A stretch of DNA of 64,000 nucleotides, taken from positions 186,001-250,000 of the forward strand of contig DATNEW010000015.1 of assembly GCA_035606695.1 (NCBI GenBank), written 5' to 3'. Shown one piece after another: positions 44,716 through 52,522 of this stretch. A program made the position numbers and the translations under genes. The stretch comes from Gemmatimonadaceae bacterium. GTDB lineage: Bacteria; Gemmatimonadota; Gemmatimonadetes; Gemmatimonadales; Gemmatimonadaceae. Positions within the stretch are counted from its first letter, which is position 1. The number at the start of each line of letters is the position of its first letter. The notes beneath the pieces were generated by a model. That model saw nothing but the letters and a program-made list of their open reading frames with translations, was not told the DNA's origin and did no database searches.

Positions 44716-47697
44716 ATGTCCATGCACATGAAACGGGTCGTTGTTGTGTTGCTCACTCTCCCCTCCGTCGCCGCGTTCGCCCAAGCGCCCAAGAAGGCGC
44801 TGACTCAGGCCGACTGGGACAAGTGGAAGTCGATCAATGCGCCCGCGCTGTCGAACGACGGCAAGTGGGCCGTTTACACGCTGCTCCCGCAGGTCGGCGA
44901 CGGCGAGCTGGTGATTCGCTCGACGACCGGCAACACGGAGTATCGCGTGCCGCGCGGATACCTTTCGCGCCCGAACAACATCCCCGGCGGACTTCGCGGT
45001 CCGGCCGGTGGTACGGGCGAAGAAGCGCCGACCGGTCCGACCGCGCCACCGGCGTTGATCTCCGCTGACAGCAGGTTCGTCATCGTCAGCGTTGAGCCGT
45101 CCGAGGCCGAAGTCGAAAAGATGGGCCGCAATCCCGGCGCCGCGGCGAACCGCCAGTCGTTGGTCATCGTGAATCTCGCCGACGGCAAAACCACGACGAT
45201 CTCCGGTGCGCGCAACGCGCGGGTCGCGAAGGACAACGGCACTTGGGTCGCCTACACCGAATCCGATAGCGTCACGGGCAACGCCGGTAACGCCGGGGGC
45301 GCTGCGCCGACGGCGAACGGTGGTGGTCGCGGCGGACGTGGTGGGCGTGGCGGTGGCGGAGGCGCTGCTGGTGGCCGGCGTCAGTTCGGCTCGCTGCTCG
45401 TACTCCGCAACCTCGCTACGGGCACCGAGGAGAAGCTCGGCGACGTTCTTGGCTACGCCTTCGACGATAGCGCCAAGGTGCTCGCCTACAGCGTCGTGTC
45501 GCGCGACTCCACCAAGGACGGCGAGTTCATTCGCAACATGGCGAACGGCTCGACGCAGACGCTGCTCTCGGGCAACGGCGACTATCGCACGCCGGTGTTC
45601 GATCACGCGCAGCACGACATCATCTTCCTCTCGAACAAGGACGAATTCGGCCGCCGCGGCGCGCGCTTCTCGCTGTACGAAGCGCCCGTTACTGGCGGCG
45701 CGGCGCAGTTGCTCGTGGCGCCGTCGCAGGTGCCGACCGGCTTGCACATCGCGGACGCGGGTCCGCTCGCCTTCACGCGTAGCGGCACGGCAATCACGTT
45801 CAACGTCGCGCCGCCGCCGATCGACTCGGTGCCGGCTGATTCGCTCGTCGGCAAAGCGGTGTTCGATCTCTGGCACTATAAGGACAAGACGCTCCAGCCG
45901 ACGCAGAAGTTGAACGCACAGCGCGATCGCAATCCATCATACGCGGCGATCTACTATCCGGCGACGAAGAAGCTGGTGCAGCTCGCCGACGAATCGATTC
46001 CGCAGGTGACCGTGTCCGACGACGGCCGCGTCGGTCTCGCGAACTCGCGCGAGCGCTACATGATCGAGCAAATGTGGGGCGACGGCGGCATGGACGTCTA
46101 CGTGATCGATCCGTCGACGAACACCCGCAAGCTCATCGCCGAGAAGATCAACGGGCAGGCGACGCTCTCGCCGGACGCGAAGTACGTCGTCTACTACAAC
46201 AAGAAGAGCTGGTACTCGTACAACATCGCGAGCGCCAAGGCCGTGAACCTCACCAAGGGGATGAACGTCCACTTCGACAACGAGACCGACGATCATCCGG
46301 CTGAACCGCCCGCGTGGGGCCTGGCCGGCTGGACGAAGGGCGACGGCGCGGTCCTGATCTACGATCGCTACGACGTGTGGCAGTTCGATCCGAGCGGCGC
46401 GACGAAAGCGGTCGTCGTCACCGATTCGGTCGGCCGCAAGAGCCACATTCAGTTCCGTCTTGCGGAAGCGGGCGGCGGCCGCGGTGGTCGCGGTGGCGGT
46501 GGTCGCGGCGGCGCCGGCGCGGGCAGCGCCGAAGATCGCGCGCTGGATGCGAATCAGGTGATCGACCTCCGCGCCGTCGACCAGGAGACCATGGCGAGCG
46601 GCTACTACCGCGATCAGCTCGGCGTGAAGAAAGCGCCGGAGAAAGTCGTGATGGCGAACGTGGCGTATGGCCCGGTGATCAAGGCCGCCAACGCGGACGT
46701 CTACATGACGACGAAGAGCACCTTCGTCGAGTTCCCGAATCTGTGGGTCGGTCCGTCGCTCACGAACCTGTCACAGATCTCTGATGCGAACCCGCAGCAG
46801 AAGGATTACAAGTGGGGCACCGCGGAGCTCGTGCGTTGGACGAGCGCCGACGGCAAGCCGCTCAAGGGCATTCTTTACAAGCCTGACGGTTTCGATCCGT
46901 CGAAGAAGTACCCGATGATCTCGTACTACTACGAGATCCTCTCGAACGGGTTGTACAGTTACGTGCCGCCGAACGGCCGCAACGTCATCAACCCGACGCA
47001 CTACGTGTCGAACGGGTACGTCGTATTCGAGCCGGACATCGTGTATTCGAACGGACATCCGGGCATGAGCGCGTACAACTCGATCGTGCCGGGCGTGAAG
47101 GCCGTCATCGCCAGGGGCGGCATCGATGAGAAGCATCTGGGCCTGCAAGGACAGTCGTGGGGCGGCTACCAGACGGCGTTCGTGATCACGAAGACGCACA
47201 TGTTCGCCGCCGCCATGGCGGGCGCGCCGGTCGCGAACATGACGAGCGCCTACGGCGGCATTCGCTGGGGCACGGGTATCTCGCGCGCCGGCCAGTACGA
47301 GTCGGGCCAGAGCCGCATCGGCAAGCCGCTGGTCGACGCGCCCGAGCTCTACCTCGAGAACTCGCCGCTCTTCCACCTGCGCAACGTCACGACGCCGCTG
47401 TTCATCATGAACAACGACGCCGACGACGCGGTACCCTGGTACCAGGGGATCGAATTCTTCGTCGGCATGCGCCGGCTTGGCAAAGAAGTGTATTTCATCG
47501 ATTACAACAACGACGTCCACAATCCGGCGAGCCGCGCGAACCAGAAGGACATCGCGATGCGCATGCAGCAGTTCTTCGACAACAAGCTCATGGGCGCGCC
47601 GGCGCCGGATTGGATGGTGCACGGCATTCCGTACGTCGCGAAGGGGAAGGACCAGCTGGGGCCGGCGCCGGTGCAGGCGGGGGGGATTACGCCCTGA
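44716..47697 (+). CDS. exported S9 family (prolyl oligopeptidase) peptidase
   Basis: This 993-aa serine peptidase has a signal peptide (cleavage after FAQA). A long beta-propeller region is interrupted by two glycine/arginine-rich tracts, near residues 200-220 and near residue 595. A C-terminal alpha/beta hydrolase domain contains LGLQGQSWGGYQTAF (nucleophile Ser about residue 814), NNDADDAVPWYQG (Asp) and DVHNPA (His). It likely trims proline-containing peptides in the periplasm, feeding the uptake systems nearby. A strong terminator follows. Confidence 0.92.
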   Translation: MSMHMKRVVVVLLTLPSVAAFAQAPKKALTQADWDKWKSINAPALSNDGKWAVYTLLPQVGDGELVIRSTTGNTEYRVPRGYLSRPNNIPGGLRGPAGGTGEEAPTGPTAPPALISADSRFVIVSVEPSEAEVEKMGRNPGAAANRQSLVIVNLADGKTTTISGARNARVAKDNGTWVAYTESDSVTGNAGNAGGAAPTANGGGRGGRGGRGGGGGAAGGRRQFGSLLVLRNLATGTEEKLGDVLGYAFDDSAKVLAYSVVSRDSTKDGEFIRNMANGSTQTLLSGNGDYRTPVFDHAQHDIIFLSNKDEFGRRGARFSLYEAPVTGGAAQLLVAPSQVPTGLHIADAGPLAFTRSGTAITFNVAPPPIDSVPADSLVGKAVFDLWHYKDKTLQPTQKLNAQRDRNPSYAAIYYPATKKLVQLADESIPQVTVSDDGRVGLANSRERYMIEQMWGDGGMDVYVIDPSTNTRKLIAEKINGQATLSPDAKYVVYYNKKSWYSYNIASAKAVNLTKGMNVHFDNETDDHPAEPPAWGLAGWTKGDGAVLIYDRYDVWQFDPSGATKAVVVTDSVGRKSHIQFRLAEAGGGRGGRGGGGRGGAGAGSAEDRALDANQVIDLRAVDQETMASGYYRDQLGVKKAPEKVVMANVAYGPVIKAANADVYMTTKSTFVEFPNLWVGPSLTNLSQISDANPQQKDYKWGTAELVRWTSADGKPLKGILYKPDGFDPSKKYPMISYYYEILSNGLYSYVPPNGRNVINPTHYVSNGYVVFEPDIVYSNGHPGMSAYNSIVPGVKAVIARGGIDEKHLGLQGQSWGGYQTAFVITKTHMFAAAMAGAPVANMTSAYGGIRWGTGISRAGQYESGQSRIGKPLVDAPELYLENSPLFHLRNVTTPLFIMNNDADDAVPWYQGIEFFVGMRRLGKEVYFIDYNNDVHNPASRANQKDIAMRMQQFFDNKLMGAPAPDWMVHGIPYVAKGKDQLGPAPVQAGGITP

Positions 47698-47871
47698 CGG
47701 GGCGTATGGGCGTCGAGGCGTCGGGGCGTATGGGCGAAACGACGTAAGGGCATAACTGCGAAGACACTGGACATCTTCGGATGTTCGGTGTCTTTTGCTT
47801 TCCATACGCCCCGACGCCCCGACGCCCCGACGCCCCGACGCCCCGACGCCCCGACGCCCCGACGCCCCGAC
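47698..47871. repeat. family-2 octamer tracts, inverted pair
   Basis: The left tract (GGCGTATGGGCGTCGAGGCG up to GGGCGAAAC) is at 47698-47740. The right tract, at least seven tandem CGACGCCC units, is at 47804-47871. The spacer holds a strong terminator. The right tract ends four bases before the start codon of the next gene, which therefore has no ordinary ribosome-binding site. Confidence 0.88.
47762..47796 (+). terminator. intrinsic terminator with UUCG tetraloop after the S9 peptidase gene
   Basis: A 14-base stem (AGACACTGGACATC with GATGTTCGGTGTCT, two G-U pairs) closes a TTCG loop. TTTTG follows. It sits in the spacer between the two octamer tracts. Confidence 0.88.
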
Positions 47872-47874
47872 ACA

Positions 47875-48675
47875 ATGGCTGACCAAATCGACTACCGTCT
47901 CATCGGCGACGACCTCCAGGCCGTCATCATCACACTCGACCCCGGCGAGATGGTTCAGGCCGAAGCCGGATCGATGATGTACATGCAGGACGGCATCGTG
48001 ATGAACACGACGCTCGATCCGAACCAGCAAGGCGGCGGCATGCTCGGCAAGCTGTTTCAGGGCGCCAAGCGCGCGCTGTCGGGGGACACGTTCTTCGTCA
48101 CGACGTTCGCCAACGCCGGCAATCGCCGCCAGGACGTTGCGTTTTCGTCGCACTTTCCCGGCAAGATCATGCCGGTGGATCTCCGCGACTGGAACGGGAC
48201 GATCATCGCGCAGAAGGATTCGTTTCTCTGCGCGGCGCGCGGCGCGAACGTGACGATCGCGTTCACGCGACGCATCGGCGCCGGCTTCTTCGGCGGCGAA
48301 GGATTCATCCTGCAGCGCATCGAGGGCGACGGGCTGGCGTTCCTTCACGCATCCGGCACCATCCACGAGATCGATCTCGCCGCCGGTGAATCGCTGCGCG
48401 TGGATACCGGCTGCCTGGTCGCGATGGAAGCGCAAGTCGATTACGACATTCAAATGGTGCCGGGGATCAAGACCGCGCTATTCGGCGGAGAAGGGCTCTT
48501 CTTCGCGGCGCTGCGCGGGCCCGGCCGCGTCCTGCTTCAAACGATGCCGTTCTCGCGCCTGGCCGATCGCATTCTCGCCGCGGCGCCCGGCCGCCACGAT
48601 CATCGCGCCGAGCGGTTGGGAGCGGCGGGCATCATCGGCGGCGTGCTCGGATCGATGATCGACGGCGATCGCTGA
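47875..48675 (+). CDS. AIM24/TIGR00266 family protein
   Basis: This 266-aa all-beta protein contains VIITLDPGEMVQAEAGSMMYM and GFILQRIEGDGLAFLHASGTI, which are characteristic of the AIM24-like family. It is cytoplasmic by sequence, with no signal peptide or membrane segment apart from a C-terminal Gly-rich stretch. The start is the first ATG after the octamer tract; in-frame codons further upstream encode only TPRRPDAP-type repeats from the tract. Function of the family is unknown. Confidence 0.88.
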   Translation: MADQIDYRLIGDDLQAVIITLDPGEMVQAEAGSMMYMQDGIVMNTTLDPNQQGGGMLGKLFQGAKRALSGDTFFVTTFANAGNRRQDVAFSSHFPGKIMPVDLRDWNGTIIAQKDSFLCAARGANVTIAFTRRIGAGFFGGEGFILQRIEGDGLAFLHASGTIHEIDLAAGESLRVDTGCLVAMEAQVDYDIQMVPGIKTALFGGEGLFFAALRGPGRVLLQTMPFSRLADRILAAAPGRHDHRAERLGAAGIIGGVLGSMIDGDR

Positions 48676-48679
48676 TCGA

Positions 48680-49408
48680 TCATCGACGGTGCAGTAGCGG
48701 ATTGAACGTCGGACGTCCGCGTACGCCCAAGTAGGTGAGGAACATGCGCGTGAGCTCGTCGCCGAGGTCGGCCTCGGCGATGCCGAACGGGCGAAGCGAC
48801 GACTCGCTGGCTTGCGTCACCGCACGCATCGACGCGGCGACCATGAAGAGGCCAAAGCTCACGGCGCGCTCCGGATCGGGATGATGGATCTGCGCGCGTC
48901 GTTGGAGCAGCAGCGATGCGACGTTTCGCAGGCTGTGCGCGTTGAGATCGTCCACACGCTTCCGGAATTCGGCGTCCGCGGTCTGCGTGTACGTCGTGAG
49001 CGCGCGCAGAAGCTGCCGGTGATGCCGATGCTGCGCCACGATCGAATTCACGACCGTGCGCGCCGTGTCGGGGAGGGAGATGCCCTCCCACCACTGCGGA
49101 TCGCCAGCATGTGCGCCGGTCGCGCGCGCTCGCTCGAAGTAGCGCTCGTAGACCGCGCGCAGTAATGCGTCCTTGTCAGGGAAGCGGCGATAGACGACGC
49201 CGACGGACAGGCCGGCTCGAGCGGCGATCGCCGGCACGGTCGCCTGCTCCAGGCCGCCCTCGGCGAGCACGGCCTCCGCGGCGTCGAGCAGCTTCGTCAT
49301 CGTTTCCTTGCTGCGCGACTGCTTGGTGGGCAGCGATTCGGCCGCGGCGTCGGGCGGGCGGGGCGCGGCGCGTCGCGAACGCTTGACGGCGGGGGAATGT
49401 GAATCCAT
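48680..49408 (-). CDS. TetR family transcriptional regulator
   Basis: This 242-aa protein has a basic low-complexity N-terminus of about 30 residues. A helix-turn-helix follows (LLDAAEAVLAEGGLEQATVPAIAARAGLSVGVVYRRFPDKDALL, about residues 40-85), then a C-terminal ligand domain. It is divergent from the ABC exporter genes. A perfect inverted repeat lies between the two, plus a half-site over its own start codon, so it probably represses both. The convergent AIM24-like gene ends four bases away. Confidence 0.9.
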   Translation of the reverse strand: MDSHSPAVKRSRRAAPRPPDAAAESLPTKQSRSKETMTKLLDAAEAVLAEGGLEQATVPAIAARAGLSVGVVYRRFPDKDALLRAVYERYFERARATGAHAGDPQWWEGISLPDTARTVVNSIVAQHRHHRQLLRALTTYTQTADAEFRKRVDDLNAHSLRNVASLLLQRRAQIHHPDPERAVSFGLFMVAASMRAVTQASESSLRPFGIAEADLGDELTRMFLTYLGVRGRPTFNPLLHRR

Positions 49409-49422
49409 ATTCGCGTTTGGAA

Positions 49423-49446
49423 AAATGTGAACCTCGATTCACATTT
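49423..49446. promoter_or_regulatory. operator-like inverted repeat between TetR and ABC exporter genes
   Basis: AAATGTGAA and TTCACATTT form a perfect 9-base inverted repeat with a six-base spacer. A matching half-site, GAATGTGAATCC, lies 15-25 bases away over the TetR start codon. This is the expected place for a TetR operator controlling the divergent pair. Confidence 0.72.
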
Positions 49447-49525
49447 GCACGATCGCGCCGAAATTGCAAGGGCGGCCGTGCATCCGTCCTTTCTCTTTTC
49501 TTCTCACCGCGAGACCCACGAGCCG

Positions 49526-50578
49526 ATGGCCGCCATCGAAACGCACGCGTTGCGGAAGGTGTATCCGGGCGCGCCCGCCACGAAGCGGCGCGGCGGCCCG
49601 TCACGGCGGACGCCATCGGGCGCGCCGGGCATGCCGGGTATGCCGGGCATGCCGGGCATGCCACCTGGAATTCGTCCGCCTGGCGGCGACGTCATCGCGC
49701 TGCAGGGACTCGATCTGGAGGTGCGCGAAGGGGAGTTCTTCGGCCTCCTGGGCCCCAACGGCGCGGGCAAGACGACGACGATCGGCATTCTCACGACACG
49801 TGTGAAGCCGACGTCCGGCACGGCGCTCATCGCCGGCCACAACGTCGCATCGGATCCGGTCGGGGTGCGGCAACGCATCGGCGTCGTCCCGCAGCGGCCC
49901 AATCCCGATCGCAGTCTCAACGTGCTCGAGAATCTCGTGTTTCACGCGGCGTACTTCGGCATTCCGTCGTCCGTCGCGACGCCGCGCGCCAATGCGCTGC
50001 TGGCGCAGCTCGACATCGCTGAGAAGGCGAACGCCAAAGTCGACGAGATGTCAGGCGGTCAGCAGCAGCGCCTCATGATCGCACGCGCGCTCATTCACGA
50101 GCCGCGCGTGATCTTTCTCGACGAGCCCACCGTCGGTCTCGATCCGCAGACGCGTCTCTCGCTCTGGGACATTCTGCGCGGGCTGCATGCGGAAGGCCGT
50201 ACGATCGTGATGACGACGCACTACATGGAAGAGGCGGACAAGCTGTGCGATCGCATCGCGATCGTCGACCGCGGAGAACTGCTGGAGCTCGACACGCCCG
50301 AGGCGCTCAAGGAACGCGCGCCGGGCGGCACGCTTGTCGAGGTGAGCCTCTCCGGTCCAGCGGACAACGTGCTCGAGGCGACGCGAACGCTCGACGGCGT
50401 GCTGCGCGCCGAATCGCACGGCGATGTGCTCCGCGTCTACAGCGATCGCGGCGGCCGCGTGATCTCCCCCGTCATTCAAGTCGCCGAAGAGGGCGGCTTG
50501 AACGTCACCAACGTCAGTCTCACCGAACCCAGCCTCGAGACGTTGTTCGTGGCGAGAACCGGGAGGAAACTCGATTGA
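49526..50578 (+). CDS. ABC transporter ATP-binding protein (drug-export type)
   Basis: This 350-aa ATPase has Walker A GPNGAGKTTTIG, LSGG-like DEMSGGQQQRLMIARAL, Walker B RVIFLDEPTVGLDPQ and MTTHYMEEADKLCDRI (H-loop). A C-terminal extension is typical of the daunorubicin-resistance group. Between the first strand (about residue 12) and the next (about residue 56) there is an extra Pro/Gly/Arg-rich loop containing four Gly-Met-Pro repeats (PGMPGMPGMPGMPP), unusual for the family. The ATG chosen begins the strand; a longer ATG at 49427 overlaps the operator. The permease gene overlaps its stop. Confidence 0.92.
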   Translation: MAAIETHALRKVYPGAPATKRRGGPSRRTPSGAPGMPGMPGMPGMPPGIRPPGGDVIALQGLDLEVREGEFFGLLGPNGAGKTTTIGILTTRVKPTSGTALIAGHNVASDPVGVRQRIGVVPQRPNPDRSLNVLENLVFHAAYFGIPSSVATPRANALLAQLDIAEKANAKVDEMSGGQQQRLMIARALIHEPRVIFLDEPTVGLDPQTRLSLWDILRGLHAEGRTIVMTTHYMEEADKLCDRIAIVDRGELLELDTPEALKERAPGGTLVEVSLSGPADNVLEATRTLDGVLRAESHGDVLRVYSDRGGRVISPVIQVAEEGGLNVTNVSLTEPSLETLFVARTGRKLD

Positions 50579-51345
50579 ACGTCTCCGTCTTCTTCGCGCT
50601 GCTGCGGCGCGACATACGCGTGGCGCGCAAAGAGCTTCTGTTTTTCCTCATCCGGACGACGATGCAGCCGCTGCTCTTCGTCATCGTCTTCGGCTACCTG
50701 TTGCCGAAGATGAACTTTTCGCAACCGGGCTATCAGACCGTCCTGCTGCCCGGCATTCTCGCGGTGAGCCTCAGTCTGTCAGCGATTCAGTCGGTCGCGC
50801 TGCCGATGGTGCAGGATTTCGGCTGGACGAAAGAGATCGAGGATCGCCTGCTCGCGCCGGTGCCGACGCCGCTCATCGCGGCGGAGAAAATTGTGGCCGC
50901 GATGATTCAGGGCACCATCGCCGCGGCCTTCGTGTTGCCGATCGCGCGCCTGGTGATGGGCCCGATCGCGGGACTGACGCTTGCGCACGGCGGCGAAGTG
51001 GCGCTCATCGTGCTGCTCGGATCGTTTGCGTTCTCATCGCTCGGCATGTGGCTGGGTACGGCGATTCCTCCGCAGCAAATCGGGCTGATGTTCAGCGTGA
51101 TCGTCGCGCCGATGCTCTTCTTCGGCTGTGCATACTATCCTTGGCGGGGATTGGACGTCGTGCCGGTGATGAAGTATCTCGTGCTCGTGAATCCCATGGT
51201 CTACGTGGCGGAAGGAATGCGGGGCGCACTGACTCCGAACGTGCCGCACATGCCGCTCGCCGCGGTGGGGCTCGCGCTCGTGATCATCGCCGTGGTGTTT
51301 TGGGTGTTGGGAATGCGCAGCTTCTACAAGAGAGCGATTGGATGA
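50575..51345 (+). CDS. ABC-2 type transporter permease
   Basis: This 256-aa membrane protein has six hydrophobic segments and the ABC-2 pattern PWRGLDVVPVMKYLVLVNPMVYVAEGMRG. The TTG start overlaps the ATPase stop (TTGA), so the two subunits are coupled. Together they would export a drug or lipid, under control of the divergent TetR protein. Substrate unknown. Confidence 0.9.
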   Translation: MNVSVFFALLRRDIRVARKELLFFLIRTTMQPLLFVIVFGYLLPKMNFSQPGYQTVLLPGILAVSLSLSAIQSVALPMVQDFGWTKEIEDRLLAPVPTPLIAAEKIVAAMIQGTIAAAFVLPIARLVMGPIAGLTLAHGGEVALIVLLGSFAFSSLGMWLGTAIPPQQIGLMFSVIVAPMLFFGCAYYPWRGLDVVPVMKYLVLVNPMVYVAEGMRGALTPNVPHMPLAAVGLALVIIAVVFWVLGMRSFYKRAIG

Positions 51346-51941
51346 TGGATGGAATGCCGCGCGATCCGTTCGCGCGCTTCAGCATGCTGCTCGAGGCGGC
51401 GAAAGCGCTGCCGCGCGAAATCCTTCCCGAGCCGACGGCGATGGCCCTCGCCACGGTGGACGAGCGCGCGAGGCCGAGTCTGCGTATCGTGCTGCTCAAG
51501 CACGTGGATGAGCGCGGGTTCGTCTTCTACACGAACTACGAGAGCCGCAAGGGGCGCGAGCTCCTTGCGACGAAACGTGCCGCGCTCTGCTTCCATTGGC
51601 AGCCGCTCGAGGAACAGGTGCGGGTCGAAGGCGTCGCCGAACAGGTTTCGGCGGCGGAGGCCGACGCGTACTTCGCCTCGCGCGCGCGGGGCAGCCAACT
51701 CGGCGCGTGGGCGTCGACGCAGAGCAGCGTGATGGCGGAGGCCGACGAACTCGCTCGGCGGCTGGCCGAGACGGAGCAACGTTTCTCGGGTCGCGAGGTC
51801 CCGCGGCCGCCGTACTGGTCGGGCTTTCGCGTCGTTCCGGAGGTGATCGAGTTCTGGAAGAGCATGCCGAGCCGGCTGCACGTGCGGCATCGGTATACGC
51901 GGCGTGGCGAGGGGTGGGAGATTGGGCGGTTGTATCCGTGA
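51342..51941 (+). CDS. pdxH: pyridoxamine 5'-phosphate oxidase
   Basis: This 199-aa FMN enzyme forms pyridoxal 5'-phosphate. RIVLLKHVDERGFVFYTNYESRKGRELL and the C-terminal PPYWSGFRVVPEVIEFWKS with RLHVRHRY are PdxH signatures. It overlaps the permease stop (ATGATGG), so it is co-transcribed with the exporter although there is no obvious functional link. Two adjacent ATGs are possible. Octamer-repeat tracts begin just after its stop. Confidence 0.94.
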   Translation: MMDGMPRDPFARFSMLLEAAKALPREILPEPTAMALATVDERARPSLRIVLLKHVDERGFVFYTNYESRKGRELLATKRAALCFHWQPLEEQVRVEGVAEQVSAAEADAYFASRARGSQLGAWASTQSSVMAEADELARRLAETEQRFSGREVPRPPYWSGFRVVPEVIEFWKSMPSRLHVRHRYTRRGEGWEIGRLYP

Positions 51942-51942
51942 G

Positions 51943-52508
51943 GCGGGCGTCGGGGCGTCGGGGCGTCGGGGCGTCAGGGCGTCAGGGCGTCAGGGCGTCA
52001 GGAGGAAAGACGCTTGACGAGCGTTGTCAGCATTCGGCTCACGCCATCGAGTTGAGCTACAGCGGTGTGCAGACGTTCGCGAGGCACGAAACCGAGTCGT
52101 ACTGCCAATTCGAGTTCGGTTTCGAGCTCGGCAACTGAGCCGCGGGCGATCGAGACGAACCGGCGATATTCGGCCGTGCCGAACCGCGCTTTTCCTTCGG
52201 CGATGTTCGCCGGAATGGAAACCGCCGCACGACGCAATTGCGATGTCAGGCCGAAGCGCTCGTCCGCGGGAAACATGCTCGTCGCGGCGTAGATCTCGAC
52301 GACCAGCTCCATGGCAAGTCGCCATACCTCGAGCTCGCGATGATTCGTCGGAGCCCGTCGGGATGTTTGCGTTGAGTTCATGCGCCGATCGTAACGCGGC
52401 CCCGTCACGCGCGCGTCATGTACCCCCCGACGCCTCGGCGCCTCGGCGCCTCGACGTCTCGACGTCTCGACGCCCCGACGCCCCGACGCCTCGACGCCCC
52501 GACGCCCA
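51943..52508. mobile_element. candidate element: four-helix-bundle gene between family-2 octamer tracts
   Basis: A tract of GGCGTCGGGGCGTCAGG units (51943-52001) and its inverse, CGACGCCCC/CGGCGCCT units (52427-52508), enclose a single small gene on the minus strand. The gene's stop lies in the left tract. The composite resembles the family-1/GIY-YIG arrangement. Mobility is inferred, and the tracts differ from those elsewhere by mixed TCAG and TCGG units. Confidence 0.4.
51998..52381 (-). CDS. four helix bundle protein (23S rRNA intervening-sequence / TIGR02436 type)
   Basis: This 127-aa all-helical protein has the family segments HRELEVWRLAMELVVEIYAATS and LTSQLRRAAVSIPANIAEGKAR, and ends with a Leu-rich helix (LDGVSRMLTTLVKRL). 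Such proteins are encoded in intervening sequences of 23S rRNA and as scattered single genes, often with repeats. The ATG chosen removes an upstream repeat-encoded stretch. It is on the strand opposite to pdxH and speA. Function is unknown; nucleic-acid binding has been suggested for relatives. Confidence 0.9.
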   Translation of the reverse strand: MNSTQTSRRAPTNHRELEVWRLAMELVVEIYAATSMFPADERFGLTSQLRRAAVSIPANIAEGKARFGTAEYRRFVSIARGSVAELETELELAVRLGFVPRERLHTAVAQLDGVSRMLTTLVKRLSS

Positions 52509-52522
52509 ATTATCTTCCCCAA

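Noticed and set aside
47788-47874. N-terminal extension of the AIM24-like protein through the octamer tract
   Set aside because: It encodes only RRPDAPTP repeats that do not belong to the family; the first ATG after the tract aligns with the family start.
52427-52508. The tandem tract was considered as a CRISPR array or as a coding TPRRLDAP repeat protein
   Set aside because: Units are only eight bases with no spacers, no cas genes are present, and the protein-like frame merely reads the tract before the speA start.
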